Shown: positions 1-8,759 of the stretch, piece after piece
Layout: each line of letters starts with the position of its first letter
Numbering within the stretch: position 1 is the stretch's first letter
Source: Halobacteriovoraceae bacterium
GTDB taxonomy: Bacteria; Bdellovibrionota; Bacteriovoracia; Bacteriovoracales; Bacteriovoracaceae
Direction: 5' to 3'
Length of the DNA stretch: 64,000 nucleotides
Assembly: GCA_002711995.1 (NCBI GenBank)
Contig: PASN01000010.1
Location: forward strand, 318,485 to 382,484
The notes under the pieces: model-generated
What the model was told of the DNA's origin: nothing
What the model saw: the letters and a program-made list of their open reading frames with translations, nothing else
Database searches by the model: none
Program-made: the position numbers and the translations under genes

Positions 1-2019
1 CAGTTTAATGGTTCCTCGGGATTTTTATCTACTGGAGTCTACCCTGTGGTTGGTTCAACCCCTAGAACTGTTACTGCTTGGATCAAAACTTCGGATGATG
101 GGCTTAAAAAGACAATTGTGGACTGGGGCCCATCCAATGTTGGCGAGAGGTTCAATTTTCAAGTTAGAGGTAATGTCATAAGAGTTGAATCGCAAGGAAA
201 CGGCGAAAATGGAACGATGCTTATTGCGGATCAAGCTTGGCACTTTGTGGCCGTAAGCTGCACTGGCGCAAACATTAATACTTGCAAACTATATGTCGAC
301 GGAAAACTTGATAAAGAAGTCTCCACGTCAAATCCTATAAATACAGGAAACACTGCGGATCCATTAAGAATTGGAGCGGCCACTTCCTACTCTGCTTATT
401 TTGTAGGCAAGCTAGATGAGGTCGCTATTTGGCAGACGGCGCTGACGGAGTCAGAAATCAAGGCCATATATGAAAAACAGAAACAAAAGCAAGTCTCATC
501 TTACGACTCCCCTGTTATAGACTTGGGAAGTAGTCAAAGCATTACAAATCTAACACCGACAACTGATCTTCCATTCTTAAAAGAGATTGGACTCACAAGC
601 GAGAGCTCTTCTGACTACTCTTCACTAACCGCAGACCTTTCTACCAATTTATTTGCCGCGTGGGAGTTAAACGAATCCACAGGCAATCCAGTAGAGTCCG
701 TCTCGTCTAGTGCCTCTGCGATAGTTGGAGGAGTTGCTCAAGGCAATTCAGGTATTCTTGCAGGCTCATATTCTTTTGATGGCACAACTGGATACATCAA
801 TGCTGGCACTCTTGGAAATCTTGGAAATGACATTATTAATGGTTTTACCACATGTGCTTGGGTTAGAACCGGAAGTTCAGTTAAACAAAGTGTAATTGGC
901 AACTATGATGGCACAACACCAGATTCATCCACTTTTCAACTTCAGATAAACAGAGGTCTATCGAATGCAAATTTAAAAGGTGCGGTTTTTGCCTATGTAC
1001 GTGATGCTGGTGGTGGATCTTACCAAACTCTTACAGGAGTGGTAAACGCTGACACAGGAATCAGTGACGGTAAGTGGCATCACCTATGTGCCAACTATAA
1101 TGTTCCCGCTCAGCAGATCAATATATATATCGACGCTGTACCTCAATCCGTGACTTATGAAAATCAAGGAAGCCTTGGTGCCACAGCGCCGTTTGACAGA
1201 GATATCTTCATTGGAGCAAATAACGCTCAGGGTTCTCCAAACAACTTCTTTAGAGGTAGTTTGGACTCTGTAAATATTTGGACCACCAACCTCAGTGCGA
1301 GTGAAGTCCTAGAGCACTATCGTCGAGGAGCAAACAGAGTAAAGTATCAAATAAGAACTTGCTCAGACTCAAGCTGTTCAGGAAGTCCAGAGTGGAAAGG
1401 CCCAGGTGGTGATTCATCGACTTTCTTTTCTGAGCTCTATAACAGAAGCAGTGCTTCGCTAGATTCTATTTTCTCGACTTGTTATGTTTCTTCTCAGGAT
1501 GTTTGTGACCATTCAGAGTTCTCCATTTTTGGATCCAAAGAGACAGGTCCGCTGGACCTCCTTCTCTCAGACTTTCCAGTCTTTGATGAGTCGCCTCTTC
1601 AATCCAGATATTTTCAGTACCGTGTGATTATGGAGGCACAGAAGAACCAATCATGTTCAGGTGAAGCGTGTGTACCTAGCTTGAATTCATTGAACTTCTC
1701 ACCCAGTGTTTACCATACCGGCGGCCATAGTATAACAGGCACAACAGCAGTTACCATTGATGGCGAGATAGAAAGCTTCAGCGAAACTGTTAGCTCGGGC
1801 TGTACTGTGAAATACCAATTTTCAAAAGATGGCACTAATTTCTCTTATTACAATTCTGGTTGGACGGCCGCCACCGACAGCTCTTCAGAAGCAAACACCG
1901 CATCAGAAATAAGCTCAGTGTTAAAAGATTTTATCTCCACAGGTTCTTTGTACTTTAGGGCCTATCTTGTATCTGATGGTTCCCAGGCATGTGAGCTTGA
2001 AGAGATAAATATAAATTAA
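1..2019 (+). CDS. LamG-domain surface/secreted protein, 5' partial
   Basis: The reading frame is open from the first base of the window, so the gene starts upstream; the GTG at 46 is internal. Codons 1-15 already read as a LamG strand (FNGSSGFLSTG). Two LamG/concanavalin A-like jelly-roll domains are visible, one covering roughly codons 1-150 (WIKTSDDG, WHFVAVSC, YVDGKL, KLDEVAIW) and one codons 210-445 (FDGTTGYINAG, CAWVRTG, WHHLCANY, SLDSVNIW). A Cys-rich C-terminal part without a recognised domain follows. LamG domains bind carbohydrate or protein ligands at the cell surface. The piece is only the C-terminal end of what is probably a large exported protein; the export signal would lie outside the window. 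Confidence 0.85.
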   Translation, partial: QFNGSSGFLSTGVYPVVGSTPRTVTAWIKTSDDGLKKTIVDWGPSNVGERFNFQVRGNVIRVESQGNGENGTMLIADQAWHFVAVSCTGANINTCKLYVDGKLDKEVSTSNPINTGNTADPLRIGAATSYSAYFVGKLDEVAIWQTALTESEIKAIYEKQKQKQVSSYDSPVIDLGSSQSITNLTPTTDLPFLKEIGLTSESSSDYSSLTADLSTNLFAAWELNESTGNPVESVSSSASAIVGGVAQGNSGILAGSYSFDGTTGYINAGTLGNLGNDIINGFTTCAWVRTGSSVKQSVIGNYDGTTPDSSTFQLQINRGLSNANLKGAVFAYVRDAGGGSYQTLTGVVNADTGISDGKWHHLCANYNVPAQQINIYIDAVPQSVTYENQGSLGATAPFDRDIFIGANNAQGSPNNFFRGSLDSVNIWTTNLSASEVLEHYRRGANRVKYQIRTCSDSSCSGSPEWKGPGGDSSTFFSELYNRSSASLDSIFSTCYVSSQDVCDHSEFSIFGSKETGPLDLLLSDFPVFDESPLQSRYFQYRVIMEAQKNQSCSGEACVPSLNSLNFSPSVYHTGGHSITGTTAVTIDGEIESFSETVSSGCTVKYQFSKDGTNFSYYNSGWTAATDSSSEANTASEISSVLKDFISTGSLYFRAYLVSDGSQACELEEININ

Positions 2020-2028
2020 AAATATTCA

Positions 2029-2052
2029 GGGGGTGCTGTTCATCGCGCCCCC
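2029..2052 (+). terminator. weak hairpin after LamG gene
   Basis: GGGGGTGC pairs with GCGCCCCC (one G-T pair) across an 8-base loop, 9 bases after the LamG stop. No T-run follows on the plus strand, so termination there is uncertain. Confidence 0.3.
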
Positions 2053-2171
2053 CACTGCCCTGTATAAGAATTTTCTAAGTTCAAAACACATGTAGAAGAC
2101 ATGAAACCAATACCAACAGAGAATTTTTGGTGCTATCCTTAAGAGACTTAAGTTCTAACAGTTGGATAAAA

Positions 2172-3758
2172 ATGGATAAAGCATCTCCCGATTTCAAAAA
2201 CATTATAAAGTCACTACCTGGTCTATATCTCATCATTGAACCTAACGCGCCAAAGTATACTATTGTATGCGCTAGCGATGCCTACACTAGACAGACATTG
2301 ACTAAACAAGATGAAATAAAAGGGAAAGGTCTTTTTGAGGTGTTTCCAGACAATCCGGAAGATAAGAATGCTAACGGCGAATCAAACCTTTCAGCTTCAC
2401 TCCTGAGAGTTCTTGAGACAAGAAGCCAAGATGTTTTACCAGTTCAAAGATACGATATCAGAAGACCTCAAAACATGGGCGGGGGATTTGAAGAAAGGTA
2501 CTGGACCCCCACCAATACCCCTGTTCTAGATGAAGAAGGAAAGGTTTCTTACATCATCCACCAAGTAGAAGATGTTACAGAGAGAGTAAAGCTTAAACAA
2601 ACCGGGGAAGAACTTGATGCGAAACTAGTTACTTACAACCATAAATTAAGCGAGGCGCACGCCCAGCTAAAAGAGTCCAATCGAAGAAAAGACATCTTTT
2701 TGGCGACCCTGGCACATGAGCTAAGAAACCCTCTGGCCCCTATTCGTTCGGGTGTTGAGCTTTTAAAAATGGATGTGAATATAATGGAATTGCTTCCAAC
2801 TATGGAGCGTCAAATTTCACACTTGGAAAAGCTCATTGACGACCTGACCGAAAGCTCCAGAATAAGCAGGGGCAAACTAAACCTCAACCTGCAGGAGTTG
2901 GAAGTATCAAAGCTAATTGAAGAATTGGTTGATTCTTTAAAAAAGACTTCGCCAGGAGAGCTGGACAACTTAGAGCTCGTTCTACCTGAAGAAGAGTTAT
3001 GGATAAAGGCCGACCCAGTTCGTATAAGCCAGGTTATAAACAATTTAATAAACAACTCTCAAAAGTTCACTCCCAATGACAAAACAATAAGGCTTACCAT
3101 CTCGCAAGACAATGGCAATGTCCTACTCTGCATCAAAGATGAGGGTGTGGGGGTTGAGAAAGAAAATTTATCGCAAATTTTTGAAATGTTTGTACAAGTT
3201 GACAAGCCTGGCATGCATCAAGGACTAGGGCTTGGACTTTCAATTTCAAAAATGCTTATAGAGATGCATAAAGGCACAATCAAAGGTGAAAGTGAAGGGC
3301 TGGATAAAGGCCTGGAGGTATCGATTGAGCTTCCATTGATTGAAGCTCCCAAGGAAATAGACAAAAATGACCAAGATGCAAAAGGTTCGAACAATTTAAA
3401 AATACTAATCGCCGATGACAATGTTGACGCCGCATATATCCTAAAATTGGCCTTAGAGAAATTTAACAACTGCGTTGAGCTTGCAAAAAATGGCGAAGAG
3501 GCATTGATCCGAGCTAAAGAATTCCGCCCCAACCTAATACTTATGGACCTTGGTATGCCAGTAAAAGACGGACATCAAGCGGCAACAGAGATTCTAGAAA
3601 AACCTTGGGGCAAGGACATATCGATCGTGGCGCTATCAGGTTGGGGCCAAGAAGAAGATAAAGAACGCACAAAAAAACTTGGTTTTAAAGGTCACTTGGT
3701 AAAACCTGTTAGTTTGAAACAAATTCAAGAACAAATTAGCAATTTATTTGAGGTCTAA
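2172..3758 (+). CDS. PAS-type hybrid sensor histidine kinase/response regulator
   Basis: Cytoplasmic signalling protein with no membrane segment. A PAS-like sensor domain (about residues 10-150 counted from the upstream TTG) is followed by HisKA with phospho-acceptor His in LATLAHELRNPL (residue 197). Next come a HATPase_c domain (INNLINNSQKF, DEGVGV, GLGLGLSISK) and a C-terminal receiver from about residue 425 with phosphorylatable Asp in LILMDLGMPVKDG. The kinase can therefore pass phosphate to its own receiver; no output domain or DNA-binding partner adjoins it. An in-frame TTG at 2127 would add 15 residues. I prefer the ATG at 2172, where homology begins, although neither start has a good Shine-Dalgarno. 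The gene converges on the next one, overlapping it by 4 bases. The signal is unknown. Confidence 0.88.
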   Translation: MDKASPDFKNIIKSLPGLYLIIEPNAPKYTIVCASDAYTRQTLTKQDEIKGKGLFEVFPDNPEDKNANGESNLSASLLRVLETRSQDVLPVQRYDIRRPQNMGGGFEERYWTPTNTPVLDEEGKVSYIIHQVEDVTERVKLKQTGEELDAKLVTYNHKLSEAHAQLKESNRRKDIFLATLAHELRNPLAPIRSGVELLKMDVNIMELLPTMERQISHLEKLIDDLTESSRISRGKLNLNLQELEVSKLIEELVDSLKKTSPGELDNLELVLPEEELWIKADPVRISQVINNLINNSQKFTPNDKTIRLTISQDNGNVLLCIKDEGVGVEKENLSQIFEMFVQVDKPGMHQGLGLGLSISKMLIEMHKGTIKGESEGLDKGLEVSIELPLIEAPKEIDKNDQDAKGSNNLKILIADDNVDAAYILKLALEKFNNCVELAKNGEEALIRAKEFRPNLILMDLGMPVKDGHQAATEILEKPWGKDISIVALSGWGQEEDKERTKKLGFKGHLVKPVSLKQIQEQISNLFEV

Positions 3759-4648
3759 GCAGTCTTCTCAAGGTCCGAGTTATAAGTAAGTCTTTTGACT
3801 CTTCTGTAAACATCATACGGGTTGAGGACTGAGCGAAAAATGTTTTTGTTAAATTTAGACTGCACTCCCATGGACGATGCAGTTGCAAAAACAATATTGC
3901 CAGAGCCCCATATCCTTTGAAGAACACTTACACTCACAGTAAGGTCTGTGACCTTGTCATAGTCTATAGAATGAAAATCAATTCCAAAAAACCCTGTTGA
4001 GATGATTAATCTTTTGGAGGTTAAAACGTACAAGACATTCTTGTAGTTGATATAAATAAACACGCCAATCACTAGGGCCAATAGTAAACTTGTTAGGAAG
4101 GCCCCACCAGGGATATTTGCGCCACGAACCGAGAGCAAACCAATGACAACTCCAGGAATAATGGAGATTGGAGCAAGCCCGAGAATATAAGTAATTAGAT
4201 GAGGTTTCTCGGCCCAAATAACACTTTCATCACTCTCCAGGACGTTTGTAAAAAACTTGGGTAATTTCCTTTTTAGACTCCTGCGATTACTTCTAAGTAA
4301 CTTTGCGTAATTTGAATTAGGCCTGTTCAGATTTAACTTTTTCAACTCCCCTTCATCCAAAAAATAGCCATTGCACTTTGAACAATTTTCTACAAGAATC
4401 CCAGTCTTACCTACAAGTCCAGAAGAGAGATGAATAGCGCAGTGAGGACATGTTCTTTTGGACTTATGAAGGTTTTTCAATCCATTGGTATTCAACTCTT
4501 TAAGAACATTGTCATTTCTTAGAACAAGGTTCAATTCATTATCATCAAACCAAAGACCTTCACAACCAGAACATTTCTCCACTAAAAGACCATCAAAGTC
4601 CTTAACCTTGTAAGTTTTTAGTGATTCTTCACACGCAGGGCACTTCAT
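3755..4648 (-). CDS. Two zinc-ribbon (zf-TFIIB-like) domains plus membrane PH-like domain protein
   Basis: Two tandem Cys4 ribbons open the protein: CPACEESL...CSGCEGLWFDDNEL (residues 3-40) and CPHCAIHL...CSKCNGYFLDEGEL (about 67-105). This spacing and the W/YF-x-D-x-x-EL signature are typical of the zf-TFIIB small-ribbon family. A pair of hydrophobic segments (about 155-175 and 180-205) follows, then a bacterial PH-like region (YVLTSKRLIISTGFFG, IDYDKVTDLTV, WGSGNIVF). The order suggests a membrane protein with a cytosolic metal-binding head; the function is unknown. The start is supported by AAGGAG about 7 bases upstream of the ATG. Confidence 0.75.
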   Translation of the reverse strand: MKCPACEESLKTYKVKDFDGLLVEKCSGCEGLWFDDNELNLVLRNDNVLKELNTNGLKNLHKSKRTCPHCAIHLSSGLVGKTGILVENCSKCNGYFLDEGELKKLNLNRPNSNYAKLLRSNRRSLKRKLPKFFTNVLESDESVIWAEKPHLITYILGLAPISIIPGVVIGLLSVRGANIPGGAFLTSLLLALVIGVFIYINYKNVLYVLTSKRLIISTGFFGIDFHSIDYDKVTDLTVSVSVLQRIWGSGNIVFATASSMGVQSKFNKNIFRSVLNPYDVYRRVKRLTYNSDLEKTA

Positions 4649-4722
4649 AACTCTCCTTCAATAATTCCATTATACACACAAGCATATTTTGAAGAAGAGT
4701 TTATTGAAAACCTTAATGAAAT

Positions 4723-6510
4723 TTAATAATTCATTGAGCAAAACTTTTGAAAAACCTCTTTATGTTTGGCCAGGTCCACTTCGGGAGACATTGACACTCT
4801 AACAATATAGTCTTTATCCCCCTCTTTCGTTGTTCCCTGAGTAGAGGTCGCTGGTATTGTCCAATAAGAGCCTTTCAGTTGCCCATAACTCACACAGTGT
4901 TTACTGCCGCCTGGGATCTCATTGATCATTAGTGTAATTAGCTTTTGATTTAACTCTCTCTTATAGGACTCTTTCTCTTCTGGTGTTGATCCTTTTGTTG
5001 GAAGGTCGAGGGAAAATACAGATGGTGTAAATCCAGCTTCTACGATCTCTTTAGGCACAAAGTTGATTTTTGCTTCCGGAAGAGTTTCCTCGATATAGTC
5101 CACAAATTCGCGGGTGTTTTTATACGCCGCCTTTATTCTCTCAACCATAGAAGGCATTTGTTGAGTGAGAGTTTCAATTTGAAACGGAGTTGCTCCGTTG
5201 TCACAAAGCTCGAGGTGCTTTTCAACGTATGGCATGTAGTCTTGTGCTAGATTATTTGCCACAACATAGCCTGCAGTACACAAACCTCCACTTGGGAACT
5301 TCGAGCCGCTTACATAAGAAAGCGCTTTTGAGCTTCCAAGGTAGTCTTCTTCTCCCAGAAACTGAGTGTCCGGACAAAAGGTCTGATCTAAAATGAAAAC
5401 AGCCTCAATAGCGTCCTCGCCAGAAGGGGTCTTTCTCTTTTTTGAAAGAGTCGCCTTAAGTCTTCCAAGGTCTGGGACTTCAACTCTTGGGTTGGTCGGG
5501 ATCTCAGCGATGATATATGGAACAGCATTTGTTCTAGCAAGATCTTCTAAGATGGTGTCTATGCCCACCACCATATCATTGCCGCTATCAACTTTTAGAT
5601 CAATTATCTCAACATGCTCTATACACGCGGCCACTCTTCTTGCTTGGTCATTGGTTCCGCCATAGCAGTTTGGAGGAACGATAAATTTAATCTCTTTTCC
5701 AGGGTGGAGTTGTTGTGCGTGATCAACTAGTCCCATCATAATTGCGTATTGAGCGGAAAGACCACAAGAGCTAATACTCACCTGGCCTGTGGTGTTTGTT
5801 ATCTTTTGAATAGTGCTTTCCAGCTCTGAGCGATCAGCTTTGAATGGTTTAGTTGTCGTGCCGTCCACAAACTCTGTAAGGACTTTAAAGCAGTCATGTG
5901 GAGTCATGGCAATGGATTCTCTTCTTCTCACATGCTGAATCTCAGAAACATAAGAATCAAGGTTTGCGATAACAACGCTTCCAAGTTCTTTGTGCATGCA
6001 AATTGTGAAGTCAGAGTCCATCTTATCTTCAGCCCATGCATTTTCAAAATTTGTCAGAATAACCGTCAGGCCTTTAAAGCTAGGATCAAGCTCGTTAACA
6101 AACTCAAACTTGTAGCCATATACAGACTTTAAAAGCTCAGGATTAAAACTTTCAGGAAGCTCAGTTTTATTTAGGATTTGAATATTTGTCCCCTCAAAGT
6201 GGGCCTTTCTTAATATCGCAAGAAGTGGCATAGTCTGCGAGGAAAATGAAACGACATTGTTTACGTTGATATTTTTGATATTTCCTATAGTCCACTCGAG
6301 AATACTAGAGAGCGGATGCCCAAGACGAATATAGTCATAGGCAGTAGGCAGATCTTCAAGGCGCTCACCTTTTTCAAAGTGGTTTAAAAAATCAACCTTT
6401 GCCATCTCTTCGTTGTAAATATCAAGTCTGTGAGTAGTCAGTCTTAGCCAATCACTTGGCATATTTTGTATTACATTTTCAATTCGATTTTTGATTTCAG
6501 TCTGCGTCAT
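4723..6510 (-). CDS. Long cystathionine gamma-synthase-like PLP enzyme
   Basis: Fold-type I PLP enzyme of the Cys/Met metabolism family. Visible signatures are the cofactor-stacking region (SISSCGLSAQYAIMMG), IVPPNCYGGTNDQ, AEIPTNPRVEVPDL and the Schiff-base lysine in YVSGSKFPSGG. Family members use activated homoserine or cysteine/methionine substrates by gamma- or beta-elimination and replacement. At 595 residues it is about 200 longer than bacterial MetB/MetC; the extra length is an N-terminal region (about 1-220) that lacks a domain I recognise. Long forms are known among fungal cystathionine gamma-synthases. A Shine-Dalgarno AAGGA precedes the ATG. No methionine genes adjoin it, so the exact reaction is open. 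Confidence 0.75.
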   Translation of the reverse strand: MTQTEIKNRIENVIQNMPSDWLRLTTHRLDIYNEEMAKVDFLNHFEKGERLEDLPTAYDYIRLGHPLSSILEWTIGNIKNINVNNVVSFSSQTMPLLAILRKAHFEGTNIQILNKTELPESFNPELLKSVYGYKFEFVNELDPSFKGLTVILTNFENAWAEDKMDSDFTICMHKELGSVVIANLDSYVSEIQHVRRRESIAMTPHDCFKVLTEFVDGTTTKPFKADRSELESTIQKITNTTGQVSISSCGLSAQYAIMMGLVDHAQQLHPGKEIKFIVPPNCYGGTNDQARRVAACIEHVEIIDLKVDSGNDMVVGIDTILEDLARTNAVPYIIAEIPTNPRVEVPDLGRLKATLSKKRKTPSGEDAIEAVFILDQTFCPDTQFLGEEDYLGSSKALSYVSGSKFPSGGLCTAGYVVANNLAQDYMPYVEKHLELCDNGATPFQIETLTQQMPSMVERIKAAYKNTREFVDYIEETLPEAKINFVPKEIVEAGFTPSVFSLDLPTKGSTPEEKESYKRELNQKLITLMINEIPGGSKHCVSYGQLKGSYWTIPATSTQGTTKEGDKDYIVRVSMSPEVDLAKHKEVFQKFCSMNY

Positions 6511-6653
6511 AATTTATCCTTATTCAGATTAAATATAACGCATATGTCACGTCCTTTAAACTCATTATTTATAGTACTGGCCCATAGGGTCAAGTAACAA
6601 AAACTATTTGGTCTATAGCTTTTATTTTTGGCTACTAAGAGGAGTACATTTCC

Positions 6654-6975
6654 CTAGTTGGTAGGCATTACTTCTATTTCTCTAACGGTACTTCTTTGGG
6701 GGGCACTTAAGGCAAAAACCACAGCATCAGCAATATCTTCAGGTTTAAGTTTATCAGGCTTAGGTTCATCAAAAAAATCAGTGTCTACCATGCCAGGACA
6801 AATGACCGCACACCTTCCACCCCACTCCTTCACCCACTTCTTGAACGATCTCATTTAGTTTATTTTCCCTTCTGGCCAAAAGTGCCAGTTTGTAACCCTC
6901 TTTCGCAGCTTTTAGTGCCGTTGCACGTCCAATACCACTAGATGCACCAGTAATTAGCAAAACTTTTTCATTCAT
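6654..6975 (-). pseudogene. SDR oxidoreductase pseudogene with internal deletion
   Basis: The N-terminal 48 codons (GASSGIGRATALKAAK, LALLARRENKLNE) and C-terminal 58 codons (KEWGGRCAVICPGMVDTDF, VREIEVMPTN) match the intact short-chain dehydrogenase at 11826-12503 almost residue for residue and without gaps. Everything between, including the NAG motif and the catalytic Ser and Tyr-x-x-x-Lys, is missing. The remnant is 322 bp against 678 bp, a 356-bp deletion that also shifts frame, so neither 65-codon piece can be an enzyme. The junction (about 6825-6840) lies in a GTGGGT/GTGGGG sequence, consistent with deletion between short repeats. It is probably a decayed tandem or dispersed duplicate. 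Confidence 0.9.
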
Positions 6976-7167
6976 AAAATACTCCTAAGATGAGCTTATT
7001 AAACATAGGTCAAATTCAAAAATCGGTATAAGAATAATCAAATGGGATTTTAAAATGTGGGTTTATATAAAAAAGAACTGTTTAACTTTTGTGAGCCGAT
7101 AGTCCACTCAAATATGAGCTATATTTTCTTCATAGCACGCTCTAGGCTTTCGTGAGAATATAGATTC

Positions 7168-7875
7168 ATGCAAACTATAGTAACAAATAGAAAAAACCAA
7201 ATAATTCTACAGTCCATCAAAGATAATTTTGCTTTGGCCTTAAGTTCATTTCCTTTTGGAATTGTGATGGGAGCAACAGCCTATAAGTTCACTTTAAATA
7301 CTCAAGAATTTCTATATATGAATTTGTCGCTAAACGCTGGTGCATCTCAACTGGCCTTCGTAGATCAATACAAGAACAACATCAATTTTCTGGTAATATT
7401 AGTTTCCTGCACTTTAATAAATTGCAGAATGTTTTTATATAGTCTTTCGCTCCATAGTGATTTTAAAGAGCTTGGAACTTTTAAAAAGATGCTGTTGTCT
7501 TTTTTTGTCATCGATCAAACTTACGCAACCTTTGAAACCAATAAAGATACACTCATCACAGAAGAAGAAAAGTTCTGGTATTTTTTGTCATCAGGAATTC
7601 TTCTTTTATCCTTCTGGCAGTTGGGCTCAATAATGGGCTTTTTTGCAGGAGATAACTTGCCCTACGGCGAACACTTGGATTTCTTGGTTCCATTGGCCTT
7701 CATAGGAATCTTTGGACCAAAGCTTAAGGACAGGATAAATATTAGTGTCTTTTTAGTTGCTGTGAGCCTTTCGGTTATCCTCTACAAGGTGCCTTTTAAC
7801 TTGGGACTTCTTCTCTCCACAATTGGGGCCATGGCCACTGGTGTATTTTTAGAAAAGAGAAAAGGTTCAAAATGA
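7168..7875 (+). CDS. azlC: AzlC-family branched-chain amino acid exporter, large subunit
   Basis: Polytopic inner-membrane protein of 235 residues with the AzlC landmarks: an N-terminal FPFGIVMGATAY segment, LNAGASQLAFVD, a conserved NCRMFLYSLSL motif and FFVIDQTYATFE. AzlC works with AzlD as an LIV-E-type exporter of branched-chain amino acids or analogues. It overlaps azlD by 4 bases (ATGA), so the two are translationally coupled. Start at the ATG preceded by a weak purine-rich stretch. Substrate specificity is inferred from the family only. Confidence 0.85.
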   Translation: MQTIVTNRKNQIILQSIKDNFALALSSFPFGIVMGATAYKFTLNTQEFLYMNLSLNAGASQLAFVDQYKNNINFLVILVSCTLINCRMFLYSLSLHSDFKELGTFKKMLLSFFVIDQTYATFETNKDTLITEEEKFWYFLSSGILLLSFWQLGSIMGFFAGDNLPYGEHLDFLVPLAFIGIFGPKLKDRINISVFLVAVSLSVILYKVPFNLGLLLSTIGAMATGVFLEKRKGSK

Positions 7876-8177
7876 AATACTACATACTAATTACCATCTT
7901 GATTTTGGTGACTTATTTTATTCGCTCTTCCTTTATCTTATTTGGCCATAGGCTTACATTTTCTAAAGATGCCAAATTGGCATTGAGTTTTTTAGTGATT
8001 TCAATTCTTCCAGCGATGATTTTTCCTGGAATATTAGTTAAGTACGAACCTGTTCATATTTTTAACGAGCGCCTTGTGGCCAGTATATTTGCAATAGGAA
8101 TCTCTCTAAAATCCAAAAATATCATGACCACAATGATAGGAGGATTCTCCATGCTTTTATTTCTGCACCAGTTCTAA
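7872..8177 (+). CDS. azlD: AzlD-family exporter small subunit
   Basis: Small (101 residues) membrane protein with four hydrophobic segments. It carries the AzlD-type TYFIRSSFILFG motif near the N-terminus and the LAFLVISILPAMIFPGIL-like centre. It starts inside the azlC stop region (4-base overlap) and ends just before a hairpin terminator. Together with AzlC it should form the branched-chain amino acid export complex. Confidence 0.82.
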   Translation: MKYYILITILILVTYFIRSSFILFGHRLTFSKDAKLALSFLVISILPAMIFPGILVKYEPVHIFNERLVASIFAIGISLKSKNIMTTMIGGFSMLLFLHQF

Positions 8178-8184
8178 ACAAAAA

Positions 8185-8205
8185 AGGGTGATTAGATCTC
8201 ACCCT
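8185..8205. terminator. Bidirectional terminator between azlD and the old mdaB operon
   Basis: AGGGTGA pairs with TCACCCT over a 7-base loop. The minus strand leaves the hairpin into six T, and the plus strand into ATAATTTT. It sits between the azlD stop and the end of the old yellow enzyme remnant on the opposite strand, so it can serve both. Confidence 0.75.
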
Positions 8206-8211
8206 ATAATT

Positions 8212-8343
8212 TTAAGCAAATTCTGGATAATCGGTATAACCCTCTTCTGCCCCGCCAAAGAAAAATTCAGGTCTAGGTTGGTTTAGCTTCGTTCCTCTTT
8301 CAAAGCGAAACGGTAGATCAGGATTTGCTATGAAAGGCCTGCC
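8212..8343 (-). pseudogene. C-terminal remnant of old yellow enzyme / NADH:flavin oxidoreductase
   Basis: These 43 codons plus stop read GRPFIANPDLPFRFERG then FFFGGAEEGYTDYPEFA. This is the invariant end of alkene/N-ethylmaleimide reductases of the old yellow enzyme family (GRPFIANPDL; GGxEGYTDYP). There is no start codon and nothing of the roughly 320 upstream residues. The fragment abuts a truncated LtrA reading frame in another frame, so a deletion seems to have joined the two genes. It ends at the bidirectional hairpin, which was presumably the terminator of the original operon. Confidence 0.85.
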
Positions 8344-8750
8344 CCAACAAAAATAGATTTTGCAATAGACTTATTAAATCCAACATTGGATTTATTTATA
8401 TAGTAAAGAATGCCAAGGGTGAGCCTCGTTAGAAAATATAGAAAGGCAAAATACTTAAAACCAACTCCCTCTATAGTCTTAATTGTTGCAGACATGGAGA
8501 TTATCAAGGCCATTACCATCAAGTGGACTATCCTATGCACTCGATCGTCTCTTTCATATTTATTAGCGTAGATTGTGAAAGAGGACCAAACCCACCATAT
8601 TGGTGCGAACAGAAGAACGACCTGCACTAGGGATTTATAATCAAGATGCCCACTGTGTAAATGTCCCAGTTTGTGCGTCAAGATACCTATCAGTGCAACA
8701 AATACTAAATCAAAAAATAGCTCCAACCATGTGGCCTGTCTCATCTCCAC
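8328..8750 (-). pseudogene. Truncated low-temperature-requirement A (LtrA) family membrane protein
   Basis: The 140-codon frame starts with the LtrA N-terminal signature (RQATWLELFFDLVFVALIG) and has about four membrane segments (FAPIWWVWSSFTIYANKYERDD, LMVMALIISMSA). LtrA proteins normally run 350-400 residues. Here the frame runs straight into DNA of an old yellow enzyme and stops after VGAGLS. Start is GTG 8750 (or ATG 8744) with TAGGAG upstream, 9 bases after the peroxiredoxin frame ends, so it was part of the same operon. The remaining piece is unlikely to be functional. Confidence 0.8.
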
Positions 8751-8759
8751 ATCTAACTC

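Noticed and set aside
6658-6858. Rightward 66-codon frame opposite the SDR remnant
   Set aside because: It is the antisense of conserved SDR codons; the same shadow appears opposite the intact SDR at 11860-12060.
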